Shown here piece by piece: positions 27,491 through 36,352 of a stretch of DNA of 64,000 bases. The DNA is from Bremerella sp. TYQ1 (GTDB lineage Bacteria; Planctomycetota; Planctomycetia; Pirellulales; Pirellulaceae): contig NZ_CP083740.1 of NCBI RefSeq assembly GCF_020150455.1, positions 4,650,001 through 4,714,000 on the forward strand, written 5' to 3'. The translations under genes and the position numbers were made by a program. Each line of letters opens with the position of its first letter. Positions within the stretch are counted from its first letter, which is position 1. Below the pieces are notes generated by a model. It searched no databases, was not told the origin of the DNA, and saw only the letters and a program-made list of their open reading frames with translations.

Positions 27491-28002
27491 GAGATACTCC
27501 TCACGTAGGTAGGGGGAAATGATTTCTTCAGGCAGGACCGGGAAACAATTTCTGTTTCAACAGCCAATGGTCTAGTGTACCGAGGCCCCGGCGCGAAAGA
27601 AACAATTCTCTTGCCGCCCCCCTGCTCTTCGTCCTCTCGGCAAGCGACATCCGAGCTCTCTGGTCTCCCTTAGGATCCCAAGCCGATCGTCTGTGGAACG
27701 AGAAGCGCCAAGATCGTGCAAAAGGTCCAAAATGCCTAGTTTGTCGAAGAATTCGAAGCCAAATTTCGATGCTTTACGCATGGAAGTTAAAAGAATGGAA
27801 AAAAGGCGCAAAACATTGTTTCTGCCTAGCATGGAGTTTGACATTAGCTCTGTAGGGCGGTATTCGTGAGTACTAAAGTCGCGATTGTGGCCGTTTATTT
27901 TTCCTCGTCATGGTCTCAGGGGCAGCTTGTGATCAGCCACTAAACGACTTCCTTTTCTCGCCTTCGTGGCAAATCCTTTCTTCTTATTACTGGAGATCTC
28001 CC
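27491..28002. other. 512-bp intergenic gap
   Basis: Lies between the divergent peroxidase and DUF1559 genes and must hold both promoters. A 90-codon minus-strand frame (27572-27844) has no coding character. I see no strong hairpin or repeat. Confidence 0.4.
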
Positions 28003-29019
28003 ATGCGCCTATCGTTGAATTTTTCTCGACATGGATCCCAGAGGCAGTCCGGTTTCACGTTGGTGGAACTGCTTGTCGTCATCGCGATTATCGGTGTGCT
28101 GATCGCGCTTTTATTACCTGCCGTGCAACAAGCTCGCGAAGCGGCTCGCCGGATGAGTTGCAGCAACAACCTGAAGAACCTTGGACTCGCACTGCATAAC
28201 TATCACGATATCCACAACAACTTCCCGATCGGCCATCAGTATCAGGGACATTTCGATGGCGATGTGAACAGCGAAAAAGGGGGAACCGGTTTCGGCTGGG
28301 CCACGGGACTCTTAGAGTTCATCGAGCAAGGCAACCAGTTCGATCGGTTCGATCCACGTTTCCCTGCCGGCGACAGTACCAACAGTAACAACCGAGCCGT
28401 TTGCCAGACGCCGCTGGATATCTTCGCTTGTCCTTCCGACACCAAGCCTGATCAGCAGACTGATGGGGCCATCACCGATTCGGCGACCAGCAGTTACCAA
28501 GGGGCTGGTTCTTCGTACGACGGTTACTCGAATCATCGCGTCGGGCAGAACGCCAACCGCGATCGTTTCAATGGTGTGTTTGGCCGAACCAATCGCGGCT
28601 TCATCGCCGGCATCCGCGACGTCACCGATGGAACGACCAACACCGTCATCCTGGCCGAAACACGCTGGGCGATGGACAACAACAAGCGGAATCGATCGCG
28701 CATCTACTGCGGGAAGGACATTGTCGACTATGCCCAAGGGGCGACCAATGCGGTGTTGGTGCATGGACAGTGGGCGATGAATTGGACGCAGCCGGAAGGT
28801 AACCCGCAGCCGCATCGTACGGCCGGCAGTATGCATCCCGGCGGAGCTCAATTTTGCTTCACCGATGGTTCGGTTCGTTTCCTTACCGAAACGATTCAGC
28901 ACACCGCGACCGGTTGGAACGCCAGCAATCCTTACGACAAGAACAACAACGGAGCGAACTACGGCGTCTATCAGCGTCTGTTTTCGATCAGCGACGGCTT
29001 AGTGCTCAGCGGGCTTTAA
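28003..29019 (+). CDS. DUF1559 prepilin-like protein
   Basis: 338 residues from the ATG at 28003, preceded by a GGAG site. The N-terminus has the type IV prepilin signal QSGFTLVELLVVIAIIGVLIALLLPAVQQAREAARRMSC, cleaved after Gly with the conserved Glu+5. It is followed by NNLKNLGLALHNYHD, typical of DUF1559. The C-terminus has the family's HPGGAQFCFTDGSVRFL box. Planctomycetes carry dozens of these pseudopilin-like proteins; they are exported and anchored by the N-terminal helix, and their role is not settled. The small lipoprotein gene 69 bp downstream is the usual partner. Confidence 0.95.
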   Translation: MRLSLNFSRHGSQRQSGFTLVELLVVIAIIGVLIALLLPAVQQAREAARRMSCSNNLKNLGLALHNYHDIHNNFPIGHQYQGHFDGDVNSEKGGTGFGWATGLLEFIEQGNQFDRFDPRFPAGDSTNSNNRAVCQTPLDIFACPSDTKPDQQTDGAITDSATSSYQGAGSSYDGYSNHRVGQNANRDRFNGVFGRTNRGFIAGIRDVTDGTTNTVILAETRWAMDNNKRNRSRIYCGKDIVDYAQGATNAVLVHGQWAMNWTQPEGNPQPHRTAGSMHPGGAQFCFTDGSVRFLTETIQHTATGWNASNPYDKNNNGANYGVYQRLFSISDGLVLSGL

Positions 29020-29088
29020 TCGCTCGGCATGTCCGTTGGATCGAGACGTTTCCTTCTACTTTTTCCCAAGTCAGATGAAGAGGATGCT

Positions 29089-29517
29089 ATGCGCTTCGCC
29101 TATCGTGATGGAATGTTGTTGTTCACGCTTTGTACGTTGGCCGTTGGATTGGCCGGTTGTGGGTCGGCTGGAGATCCCGAGGTGGTTCGGGTTTCCGGCA
29201 CGGTGACCATGGATGGTCAACCGCTCCCCAACGCGACCGTCTTATTCGTTTCCGGCACAGGACGTCCTTCGGGCGCCATGACCGACGAGCAAGGACACTA
29301 CGAGCTGAACTATACCGGCGACCAGAAAGGGGCTCGGATTGGACCCAACCGTGTGCAGATCACCACCGCACAAGGTCCCACCGAAACCATGGACGGGAAA
29401 CCGATCCCTGCCGTCCGCGAGACCGTTCCGGCTCGGTACAACGCGCGGACTGAACTCGAGTTCACCGTCACCGAAAAAGGCAGCAACGTTGCCGACTTCG
29501 AGTTGTCTTCCAAATAG
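29089..29517 (+). CDS. Small lipoprotein with carboxypeptidase-regulatory-like (Ig-fold) domain
   Basis: 142 residues from the ATG at 29089 (GAAGAGG just upstream). The lipoprotein signal ends LAVGLAGC. The mature part begins with VRVSGTVTMDGQPLPNATVLFVS, the usual opening of a carboxypeptidase-regulatory-like beta sandwich, and holds GAMTDEQGHYELN. Proteins of this type regularly sit behind DUF1559 genes in planctomycetes, and the spacing and strand agree. Probably a cell-envelope partner of the pseudopilin. Confidence 0.88.
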   Translation: MRFAYRDGMLLFTLCTLAVGLAGCGSAGDPEVVRVSGTVTMDGQPLPNATVLFVSGTGRPSGAMTDEQGHYELNYTGDQKGARIGPNRVQITTAQGPTETMDGKPIPAVRETVPARYNARTELEFTVTEKGSNVADFELSSK

Positions 29518-29526
29518 ACCATTAAA

Positions 29527-29575
29527 AACGCGTGGCAACGCATTGCTCCCGCCGGGGTCTGCATTGCCACGCGTT
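29527..29575. terminator. Long hairpin between convergent genes
   Basis: AACGCGTGGCAA and TTGCCACGCGTT form a perfect 12-bp stem with a 25-nt loop. There is no T-run on the plus side, but the position between converging genes (29517 and 29608) fits a terminator for one or both. Confidence 0.55.
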
Positions 29576-29607
29576 AGGTGGTTATCGGTGACGAAAGAAA
29601 CCGTGGT

Positions 29608-29922
29608 TTAGATATCGCCGTGGTTTTCGTCGCTGCCGCCGTTGGCATCTGCTTTGTATTGATCGCGTTCGCGACGCGTCGCTTCCAGATCGAACATCAA
29701 GTACTTCATGTCCAACCGCAGCTGGCTGAGTGCTTCTTGAACCAGCGTATAAATGCGGCGACGTCGGCGGCTGTTTTCGATCACCTTGTTCACCGCAGGT
29801 TCCAGTTCCTGACGGTGCTCTTCTGGCAACTTGGCAATCATGATAGCCAGCTCGACCAAGTCCTTCGGCAGTTCTTCCTGGGCAGCAGCTTGATCGTCGA
29901 CTCGTTGGTTGGCTTGGCTCAT
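29608..29922 (-). CDS. Small helical/coiled-coil hypothetical protein
   Basis: 104 residues from the ATG at 29922, which has GGAG 8 bases upstream. It is nearly all helical: an acidic helix (ELPKDLVELAIMIAKLPEEHRQELEPAVNKVIEN), an Arg cluster (SRRRRRIY), then a second helix (LVQEALSQLRLDMKYLMFDLEATRRERDQYKAD) likely to form a coiled coil. I recognise no family. It is a soluble, monocistronic gene. Confidence 0.72.
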   Translation of the reverse strand: MSQANQRVDDQAAAQEELPKDLVELAIMIAKLPEEHRQELEPAVNKVIENSRRRRRIYTLVQEALSQLRLDMKYLMFDLEATRRERDQYKADANGGSDENHGDI

Positions 29923-30175
29923 GTTGATTCTCCGAATTGGGTTGTTCGCTTCTGACACGATTATTTGCAGCCCTCGTGCCACGAACGTGCATGCATTCAG
30001 TCTAAAGGTCGTAAGTGGCTTGTGGCAAACAACTTCCGCAATCTCGGAAAAAGTGGCATCACTCCGACATGTGGTATTTTCGCCACGTGATTGATCTGGA
30101 AGTGGATTCTAAATCTAGGTACAAGCACGACTTACGACCAATGAAACATCGTGTTGTGCGAAGGAAACATCCGGC

Positions 30176-32941
30176 GTGAAAACGCCTCGGCATCGACCTA
30201 CGTTTTTTCTGATTGTAAGGGCCATGTTGCTGTTGGGCATCATGGCGCTGCCGTGCTGCGCTTGGGCCGAGGTCATCGAAGACTTCGAAACGGCGGTTGT
30301 TACCTGGCAGCCGATGGATGCCGACGCACCTGTCAGCCGACTGGAACATAAACGTTTGGCCGGCGACTCTCACTTAGGGGCCAGCAGCGAACTGATCGCC
30401 CTACGTTACGGGCAAGGCTCTTACGCTTACTATGGCCACGCGGTCACCCCGGCCCGTGTCATTCCAGACTTGCAGTACTCGGCATGGGTGAAGTCGAACA
30501 TGGCCGGCCTGCAGATCGCGGCGCGGATTGTCTTTCCCCGCAGCCGAGATCCCCGCACCGGGCAACCGGTCACGTCGCGCGTGCTCGGCGATCGATCCGA
30601 CCAGCCCGACACGTGGGTACAAATCGGCATTCGTGGGATCGATCAGAAAGTCCAGCAGCAAGTCTCGGCATTGCGTAGCGAGCACGGTCCGCAGTTCGAC
30701 CCGCGCGAAGCGTACGTCGACATGATCATGTTGAACCTTTACTCCGCGCCAGGGCTCGTCCGTGTGCAGATCGACGACTTGGAAGGAAGCGGTTTACTGA
30801 ATGTCGCTTCCGCAACACCCACAACCACGCAGCGAGCCAGCACACCAGGAGCTAACACCCAAGGAGGACTGCGCGGCATGCGGGGTGCTCCGGCAACTTC
30901 CGGTACAACAGGAGCGAACGTGCAATTGGCTCCTCCTCGTTCGCAGTCCGCCTCCAATGGGCAAGTGATTGAACTAAATGATCACCCTGCGGTACCTCGT
31001 ATCATCGATTACAATGGCGAACCTCTTTCCCTTTTGCGTGGACTTGGCTTCACCGCCATTCGCACCAGTCAGGCACCTTCGCCGCAGCTGCAGCAAGAAC
31101 TGTTGCGCTACAACATGTGGAGCGTCAGTTCGCCGCCGCAGTCGCGCAGCCCGGCCGATCAATCGGCGGTCCTTGCGTGGGAATTGCCGGTCACCGAAGG
31201 TGAAGATGGTTTCTCCGACTTCGCTATCCGCGCCTCCGACTTGCGACTGCTCGATGGAGAAAAGCCGCGACCGGTTTTGGCCATCGCACCGAATCGCGTC
31301 CACGATTTCAGTCAGCACAGCGAGATCATCGCGACACGCCGCCCACCTCTTGGCACGTCGCAGTCCCTTTCCGACTACGCTCAGTGGACGCAGTCTTGGG
31401 GGCTGTTCGCTTCGCCCAGCGTGACGCGTTGGGCCATGATCCCCACGCAGTTCAGCCCGGCCACGCAGCGTCAGGTTTCCTACTTGGCCCAAGAGTCGAA
31501 CGTGCCGATGGGCTTCCAGGGATACCAGCTAGAGAAAGCCGCTTTCCTGTCGGTTGCCAATGGTGTGCGCGGGATTGTGTTTGAAAGTCATTCGCCGCTC
31601 AACGGAGAGCATCCCGTCGATCAAGCACGACGCAATTCGCTCGATATCATCAATCGCCGCATGGAACTGATCTACCCGTGGGTCGCCCAAGGCAGCCCGC
31701 GCGAAGGCGCCGTTTCGAGCGATCCTCGCATTCACGTTTCGATGCTGGCCACCGAAACCGCCATCTTGCTGATTGCTGTGCGAACTAACCCGGACGATCA
31801 ATTCGTCGTCAATCCGCTGCCCGAATATCCGGCCCGAATTCGCGTGCGGGGCGTACCGATGGCGGCTGAAGCGTGGCGGATCGGCGACAGCGGCATTCAT
31901 CAAGTCAATCATCGTCGCGGCTTGGGCGACATGCAGATCGAACTCGATTCGAGCGAGCACGTTTCCCTGATTGTCCTAACCCAAGACCCTCGGGTCATTC
32001 GTGACATGCGTCGCCGGAGTGAGCAGCATCGCGTCGAGATCGTTCGTTTGCGGATGGAATCGGTCAGCCAAGAGTTCGAATTGGCTCGCCGCGTGCAAAG
32101 TGCCCTCGAATCGCCGACCGAGTCTCCAGCCATTCGCCGCAATATCGATTCCGCTTGGGCCGACATTCGCCAGGCTCGGACGATGTTTGAAGAGTACAAC
32201 CTGCAGGAAGCCTACCGCCGCGTGACCGAAGCAGAGCGGAAAGTGGCGACTGTGCAGCGGCAGCAATGGGCTCAGTGGGCTTCGCAGTATCAGTTCCCGC
32301 TGACCAACCCGACACTTATTTCGTACGACCTGGTACCGTTCGCTTCGCGGTTGCAAGGCAACTTGAATTACCTTCGCCCCGGAACCAACATTCTTCCGGC
32401 CGGCGATTTGGAAGACCCGACGTTGGTCCTTTCCAGCGGTTGGATCCAAGTCCGTTCGCCGCAGCCTGGGTTCGATTCGGCGGTCGAGTTCTCGCCCCAA
32501 CAGCCACACGGCGGGAACTATTCCGTTTCGCTTCGCGTGGCGCCCGATACCAACGGCTTGTACGCGCGGCCGGAGCAGGCCCCAATTGCCGTTCGCAGCG
32601 CCACCGTACAACTGCCGCCTGATCGCTTGGTGCTGATCCGCGGCTGGATTCGTATTCCGCAGAATCTATCTCCCGAGTCAGGCGGCGTCGTCATCCACGA
32701 TACGCTGGGTGGTCGCGAGCTTGGGATTCACATGACCGAAGCGACCGAGTGGACCGAGTTCAGCTTGATCCGAGCCACCGGAGACTCAGACACGATGAAT
32801 CTGACTGTCGAGCTGAACGACGTCGGTCAGGTCTATCTCGACGACGTTACCGTCTCGATCTACGAAGCGGCCCGCGGCCCCGAGATCGCTCCCGGATTCG
32901 AAGCCGAAGCAGGCGATCGATTCCAAACCTATCAGCCGTAG
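30176..32941 (+). CDS. Large secreted protein of unknown function with C-terminal beta-sandwich
   Basis: 921 residues from GTG at 30176 (GAAGGAAA upstream); residues 1-31 are a signal peptide ending CCAWA. The first part (VIEDFETAVVTWQPMDADAP...SAWVKSNMAGLQIAARIVFPRS) and the last part (DPTLVLSSGWIQVRSPQPGF...IYLDDVTVSIYEA) both look like carbohydrate-binding-type beta sandwiches. The middle (about 270-510) has an alpha/beta pattern. A charged helix near 610-700 (RDMRRRSEQHRVEIVRLRMESVSQEFELARR) is probably a coiled coil. I see no catalytic signature and assign no function. It is likely an envelope or extracellular polysaccharide-binding protein, by fold pattern only. Confidence 0.75.
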   Translation: MKTPRHRPTFFLIVRAMLLLGIMALPCCAWAEVIEDFETAVVTWQPMDADAPVSRLEHKRLAGDSHLGASSELIALRYGQGSYAYYGHAVTPARVIPDLQYSAWVKSNMAGLQIAARIVFPRSRDPRTGQPVTSRVLGDRSDQPDTWVQIGIRGIDQKVQQQVSALRSEHGPQFDPREAYVDMIMLNLYSAPGLVRVQIDDLEGSGLLNVASATPTTTQRASTPGANTQGGLRGMRGAPATSGTTGANVQLAPPRSQSASNGQVIELNDHPAVPRIIDYNGEPLSLLRGLGFTAIRTSQAPSPQLQQELLRYNMWSVSSPPQSRSPADQSAVLAWELPVTEGEDGFSDFAIRASDLRLLDGEKPRPVLAIAPNRVHDFSQHSEIIATRRPPLGTSQSLSDYAQWTQSWGLFASPSVTRWAMIPTQFSPATQRQVSYLAQESNVPMGFQGYQLEKAAFLSVANGVRGIVFESHSPLNGEHPVDQARRNSLDIINRRMELIYPWVAQGSPREGAVSSDPRIHVSMLATETAILLIAVRTNPDDQFVVNPLPEYPARIRVRGVPMAAEAWRIGDSGIHQVNHRRGLGDMQIELDSSEHVSLIVLTQDPRVIRDMRRRSEQHRVEIVRLRMESVSQEFELARRVQSALESPTESPAIRRNIDSAWADIRQARTMFEEYNLQEAYRRVTEAERKVATVQRQQWAQWASQYQFPLTNPTLISYDLVPFASRLQGNLNYLRPGTNILPAGDLEDPTLVLSSGWIQVRSPQPGFDSAVEFSPQQPHGGNYSVSLRVAPDTNGLYARPEQAPIAVRSATVQLPPDRLVLIRGWIRIPQNLSPESGGVVIHDTLGGRELGIHMTEATEWTEFSLIRATGDSDTMNLTVELNDVGQVYLDDVTVSIYEAARGPEIAPGFEAEAGDRFQTYQP

Positions 32942-33094
32942 GTTCTTCCTCGGAAACACTCCCCCATGGCACCCAGATGTTTGATGGGCGTGTCTGGTCA
33001 TTTCATGGAAAACCATTGCCACGGTTGCGATGCCTATTCACGATTCGCTACCATCAAGTCGTCTTCCTTTGCGATTCTTCCTTGAGACCTGTCT

Positions 33095-33688
33095 GTGATT
33101 CTGCTCGCGTTACTCGATGCCCTGCCGATTCCTTCTCCGCTGCTCGTTGGGCTGGTGATAGGACTGATCGTTGTTGGGGTCGTCGTTTATCTGTATGTGT
33201 TGCCCAAGAAGGACGAACCGCCAGAGGTTGCCCCCGTTGAAATCGCGATCGACCCGATGCTTCCGTCTGGTCCAAAATCGTTGATGGGACCCGAGGTCCG
33301 AGTGTACAACGTGCCGGTTCGCATCGTGGCAATCGTCGTCGCCCCGGCCGGTCGTGGGCACGATGTGCTGAGCGAAGAAACGCTCCGCGGGCTGATGGAA
33401 AGCTTCCTGCCACAAATGATGGCGGTCGTCCGTGCCCATCGGCCTGACGTGTATCGTTGGCCAGGGCAGATGAGTACCCGCGGTTTCAGCCAACGGTTTT
33501 TCACCCAAGCCAACTTGCCTGGCCAACATGGCGAAGGCACCCCGTGGACAGCGGTCGCCGGACGTTTCGATTATCAAGCCAACGGTTACTTGATCGGCCT
33601 GGTCTGCTGTGCCGACGAAGACAACCCTCTCGGCCAAGTCCTCGTCGAACAAAAACAACAATGGACCGACATCGTAAGAATTTCGTAG
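33095..33688 (+). CDS. Single-pass membrane protein of unknown function
   Basis: 197 residues from GTG at 33095. One membrane helix (about 12-34, SPLLVGLVIGLIVVGVVVYLYVL) is followed by a basic/acidic stretch and a soluble domain. That domain contains VPVRIVAIVVAPAGRGHDVLSEETLRGLMESFLPQMMAVV and a C-terminal beta strand region. No family is recognised. It starts 154 bp after the large secreted gene on the same strand and might share its transcript. Confidence 0.68.
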   Translation: MILLALLDALPIPSPLLVGLVIGLIVVGVVVYLYVLPKKDEPPEVAPVEIAIDPMLPSGPKSLMGPEVRVYNVPVRIVAIVVAPAGRGHDVLSEETLRGLMESFLPQMMAVVRAHRPDVYRWPGQMSTRGFSQRFFTQANLPGQHGEGTPWTAVAGRFDYQANGYLIGLVCCADEDNPLGQVLVEQKQQWTDIVRIS

Positions 33689-33734
33689 GTTCCGCTGTGC
33701 GGACGCAGGTTTAAGGATCGTTAGCCTAGGTGCG

Positions 33735-33932
33735 TTGCCCTCGTCTTCGACGACATGCCATGATGCCCGAAAGCATGCCTACGAAGACGAAGGCATGGCA
33801 CCCGAATCTTGCAAAGACAAGGGGACCGCACGCGACGCAGCGCATCATCGCTCTCGCTCTTTTCAAGATGAGCTGTTGATGTTTCTTGATCGACATGGTG
33901 TTGAGTATGACGAGAGATATTTGTGGGATTGA
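33735..33932 (+). pseudogene. Remnant of a REP-associated (IS200-like) transposase C-terminus
   Basis: An open stretch of 65 codons whose last ~25 residues (FQDELLMFLDRHGVEYDERYLW) resemble the C-terminal tail of planctomycete REP-associated tyrosine transposases. The catalytic HUH and Tyr parts are absent, and the first 40 residues have no such character. It is followed 16 bp later by the palindrome cluster. I infer a decayed fragment left by an element, not a working gene. The identification rests on remembered family similarity and needs an alignment. Confidence 0.4.
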
Positions 33933-33947
33933 ACCGTGGTGCCGGAC

Positions 33948-34030
33948 GCCCCGTTGGGGCTTAGAATGATAGAGCTTGGTACCAGGGGCTGTCGCCCCTG
34001 GCTATTAACGGTCGCCCCTTTGGGGCTGAC
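33948..34030. repeat. REP-like cluster of three GC-rich palindromes
   Basis: Three hairpins lie within 83 bp: GCCCC-GTT-GGGGC (33948-33960), CCAGGGGC-TGTC-GCCCCTGG (33982-34001, perfect 8-bp stem) and GTCGCCCC-TTT-GGGGCTGAC (34011-34030, one bulge). They sit directly after the transposase-like remnant and 48 bp before glycerate kinase. Repeated CCCC/GGGG palindromes next to such genes are typical of REP elements mobilised in trans by these transposases. Confidence 0.65.
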
Positions 34031-34078
34031 GTTTTAGAAGCCGATTACCTGATAGCGGACCCTACGAGGCTTGAGCGT

Positions 34079-35467
34079 ATGAAACGATCTCCTGAGCAAC
34101 TTGCCGCCGACGTTCGCGCCATTTGGCAGGCTGGGGTCGATGCGGTGAAGAGTGACGAGTTGGTCTACGATGCCGTGGAAGTGGTCGAGAACACGCTCTT
34201 TGTTGGCGAGTCGCAGTTCGATCTTTCCGCGATCAAGCGAATCTTCGTCATCGGCGGCGGCAAAGCTGGTGCCGGGATGGCGATCGGTTTGCAGAAAGCA
34301 CTCGGCGAGCGAGTCCTCGACGAAAAGAACGTGCGCGGATTGATCAGCGTGCCAGCCGACTGCGTTCAAGAGTTGTCGCACATTCAGCTGAAGCCAGGGC
34401 GACCGGCCGGGCAAAATTCGCCGACGGTCGAAGGAGTCGAGATCACACGTCAGATTTTGCGAATGTGCGAATCGATGACGGTTCACGATCTCTGCATCTG
34501 TTTGATCTCGGGCGGAGGCTCGGCATTGCTACCGGCGCCGATCGACGGCATCAGCTTGAGCGAGAAACAAGAGCTCACGAAGTTCCTCAGCAGCAACGGC
34601 GCCAATATTGAGCAGCTAAACACGGTGCGGAAACAGCTTAGCCGCATCAAGGGGCATGGACTTGCGATGAGCTGCCAGGCAGGCAACCTGGTCAGCTTGA
34701 TTATCTCGGACGTGCTGGGCGATCCGCTCGACGTGATTGCTTCCGGGCCGACAGTTCCCAACACGACCACAGCAGCCGACGCATTGGAAGTTTTGAAGGC
34801 GTTCGGCGTGGGACATATCGAGAAGTTTGCGAATGTCGTGCGCGTGTTGCAAGCGAAAGCGGAGCGTTATCCAAGGAACGATAGCCGCACGACATGCAGC
34901 GTCGCCAACTGGGTGATCGGCAATAACGCCGTCGCTGTCGACGCAGCTGGCATCGAAGCAGAGAAGCGAGGCTACTCGCACGTGATGCACTGTGCGACCA
35001 ACATGGAGGGCGAAGCCGAAGCGGTCGGGCAGCACCTGGTGAAGATGGCGTTGAAGATGCAAACCGAGTCGGGCCCCGACTGCTTGATCACCGGAGGCGA
35101 ACCAGTCGTGAAGCTGGCCGACGAAGACGAACGTGGCTTAGGCGGACGGAACCAACAGCTGGTTCTCGCCGCGACGTTGGAAGCGATGCAGCAGCGTCCC
35201 GACGGGCCGCTAGATGGGATGGCGATCTTAAGTGGCGGGACCGATGGCGAAGATGGCCCGACCGACGCCGCGGGAGCTTGGATGGATGCGGCTTCGGTGA
35301 GTGCAATGAAGTCGAGCGGTCTCGACCCGGAGAGCTTCCTGAAGAAGAACGACGCTTACCACTTTTTCCAACCACTGAACCGGCTGGTGATGACCGGACC
35401 AACGCATACCAATGTGTGTGATGTTCGCGTCGTGGTGGTTGATCGAGTTCAGCCGCAGCCAAGCTGA
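34079..35467 (+). CDS. Glycerate 2-kinase (class II, MOFRL/DUF4147 family)
   Basis: Phosphorylates D-glycerate with ATP, feeding glycolysis from serine or tartronate routes. 462 residues from the ATG at 34079. The N-terminal DUF4147 domain has IFVIGGGKAGAGMAIGLQ, PTVEGVEITRQIL, ISGGGSALLPAPI and QLSRIKGHGLAMSC, plus ISDVLGDPLDVIASGPTVP. The C-terminal MOFRL domain has ITGGEPVVKL, GLGGRNQQLVLAA, LSGGTDGEDGPTDAAGA and the end motif MTGPTHTNVCDV. All core motifs are present. It stands alone; a hairpin with a T-run follows. Confidence 0.93.
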   Translation: MKRSPEQLAADVRAIWQAGVDAVKSDELVYDAVEVVENTLFVGESQFDLSAIKRIFVIGGGKAGAGMAIGLQKALGERVLDEKNVRGLISVPADCVQELSHIQLKPGRPAGQNSPTVEGVEITRQILRMCESMTVHDLCICLISGGGSALLPAPIDGISLSEKQELTKFLSSNGANIEQLNTVRKQLSRIKGHGLAMSCQAGNLVSLIISDVLGDPLDVIASGPTVPNTTTAADALEVLKAFGVGHIEKFANVVRVLQAKAERYPRNDSRTTCSVANWVIGNNAVAVDAAGIEAEKRGYSHVMHCATNMEGEAEAVGQHLVKMALKMQTESGPDCLITGGEPVVKLADEDERGLGGRNQQLVLAATLEAMQQRPDGPLDGMAILSGGTDGEDGPTDAAGAWMDAASVSAMKSSGLDPESFLKKNDAYHFFQPLNRLVMTGPTHTNVCDVRVVVVDRVQPQPS

Positions 35468-35496
35468 TTCGTGTTTCGCCAGAGCACCAAAGCTGC

Positions 35497-35524
35497 CAGG
35501 TTTCGTCCCACTAAAACCTGTTTT
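35497..35524 (+). terminator. Possible terminator after glycerate kinase
   Basis: CAGGTTT and AAACCTG form a 7-bp stem with a 10-nt loop followed by TTTT, 30 bp after the kinase stop. The stem is weak and short. Confidence 0.45.
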
Positions 35525-35684
35525 GCTGAGTGTGCGTCTATTTTAACGAAGTATTGTCCAAGCGTACAACAAAAGTTCGTGAGGTATTGCTGAAGGATGC
35601 TTCGAATCCGGGTAAGGAATCTCAATGCGAAGGAACGCGTGGAAAAGTTTTCCACAAACAAAAATTCTCAAGGGACGCTTGGAC

Positions 35685-35718
35685 ATAAAAAAGGCGGCCC
35701 TGCTGATGAGGACCGCCT
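35685..35718 (-). terminator. Rho-independent terminator after cyclophilin
   Basis: On the minus strand AGGCGGTCCT and AGGGCCGCCT arms (one G-U pair) are followed by TTTTTT. It lies 28 bp after the cyclophilin stop. Confidence 0.8.
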
Positions 35719-35745
35719 GAGCTTGGGGGAGATGGCAAGGACCGA

Positions 35746-36177
35746 TTAGCCTTCGCTGACGGTCACTTTGTCCATGGTGTCCCCTTGTTCGATCGCATCG
35801 ACGATGTCCTGACCTTCGGTGACTTTACCGAAGACGGAGTGCTTGCCGTCCAGCCAAGGCGTTTCGACGTGGGTGATGAAGAACTGCGAGCCGTTGGTGT
35901 TCGGGCCGGCGTTGGCCATCGAGAGAACGCCTGGTCCGTCGTGCTTCAAGTCGGCGTGGAATTCGTCCTCGAACTTGTAGCCGGGACCGCCGGTTCCGGT
36001 ACCGTGTGGGCAGCCGGTTTGAACCATGAAGTCGGGGATGACGCGATGGAACTTGAGCCCATCGTAGAAGCCATCGCTGGCGAGCTTCTCGAAGTTGCCG
36101 ACCGTTTTAGGAACTTTGTCGTCGTACAGTTCCAGCTTGATGGTGCCTTTGCTCGTTTCGATGGTGGCGACTTTCAT
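35746..36177 (-). CDS. Cyclophilin-type peptidyl-prolyl cis-trans isomerase
   Basis: Speeds proline isomerisation during protein folding. 143 residues from the ATG at 36177 (GGGAAA upstream); it has no signal peptide, so it is cytoplasmic. Visible motifs are [16 protein letters not shown] (active-site Arg and Phe/Met/Gln), [14 protein letters not shown] and [12 protein letters not shown]. It is a single-domain protein, shorter than PpiA or PpiB (about 165-190) and typical of the minimal bacterial class. Monocistronic, with terminators on both sides. Confidence 0.94.
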   Translation of the reverse strand: MKVATIETSKGTIKLELYDDKVPKTVGNFEKLASDGFYDGLKFHRVIPDFMVQTGCPHGTGTGGPGYKFEDEFHADLKHDGPGVLSMANAGPNTNGSQFFITHVETPWLDGKHSVFGKVTEGQDIVDAIEQGDTMDKVTVSEG

Positions 36178-36295
36178 CCGATTTCCCTTAGTGCTTCGGG
36201 GTGAGTTTTTAGATCGGCATCCATTATACGAGCTTTGTGTCCAACGGATAACCGGGGCGTCGCGTGCAGACCGGTTTGCTTCGATCAAGAATCAG

Positions 36296-36325
36296 AAAAC
36301 GCCGAGTCAGGCGACTCGGCGTTTT
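36296..36325 (-). terminator. Rho-independent terminator after DUF1598 gene
   Basis: AAAACGCCGAGTC and GACTCGGCGTTTT form a perfect stem with loop AGGC, 28 bp after the stop of the DUF1598 gene. T-runs on both strands. Confidence 0.9.
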
Positions 36326-36352
36326 CGTGAGCGATTCGATGCGTGGTGACGC

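Noticed and set aside
27572..27844. A 90-codon minus-strand frame in the gap before the DUF1559 gene
   Set aside because: The composition is not protein-like beyond the first 40 residues, and there is no ribosome site or family.
28003..29019. True type IV pilin
   Set aside because: The prepilin signal is present, but the rest and the HPGG...DGSVRF box are DUF1559, a separate planctomycete family.
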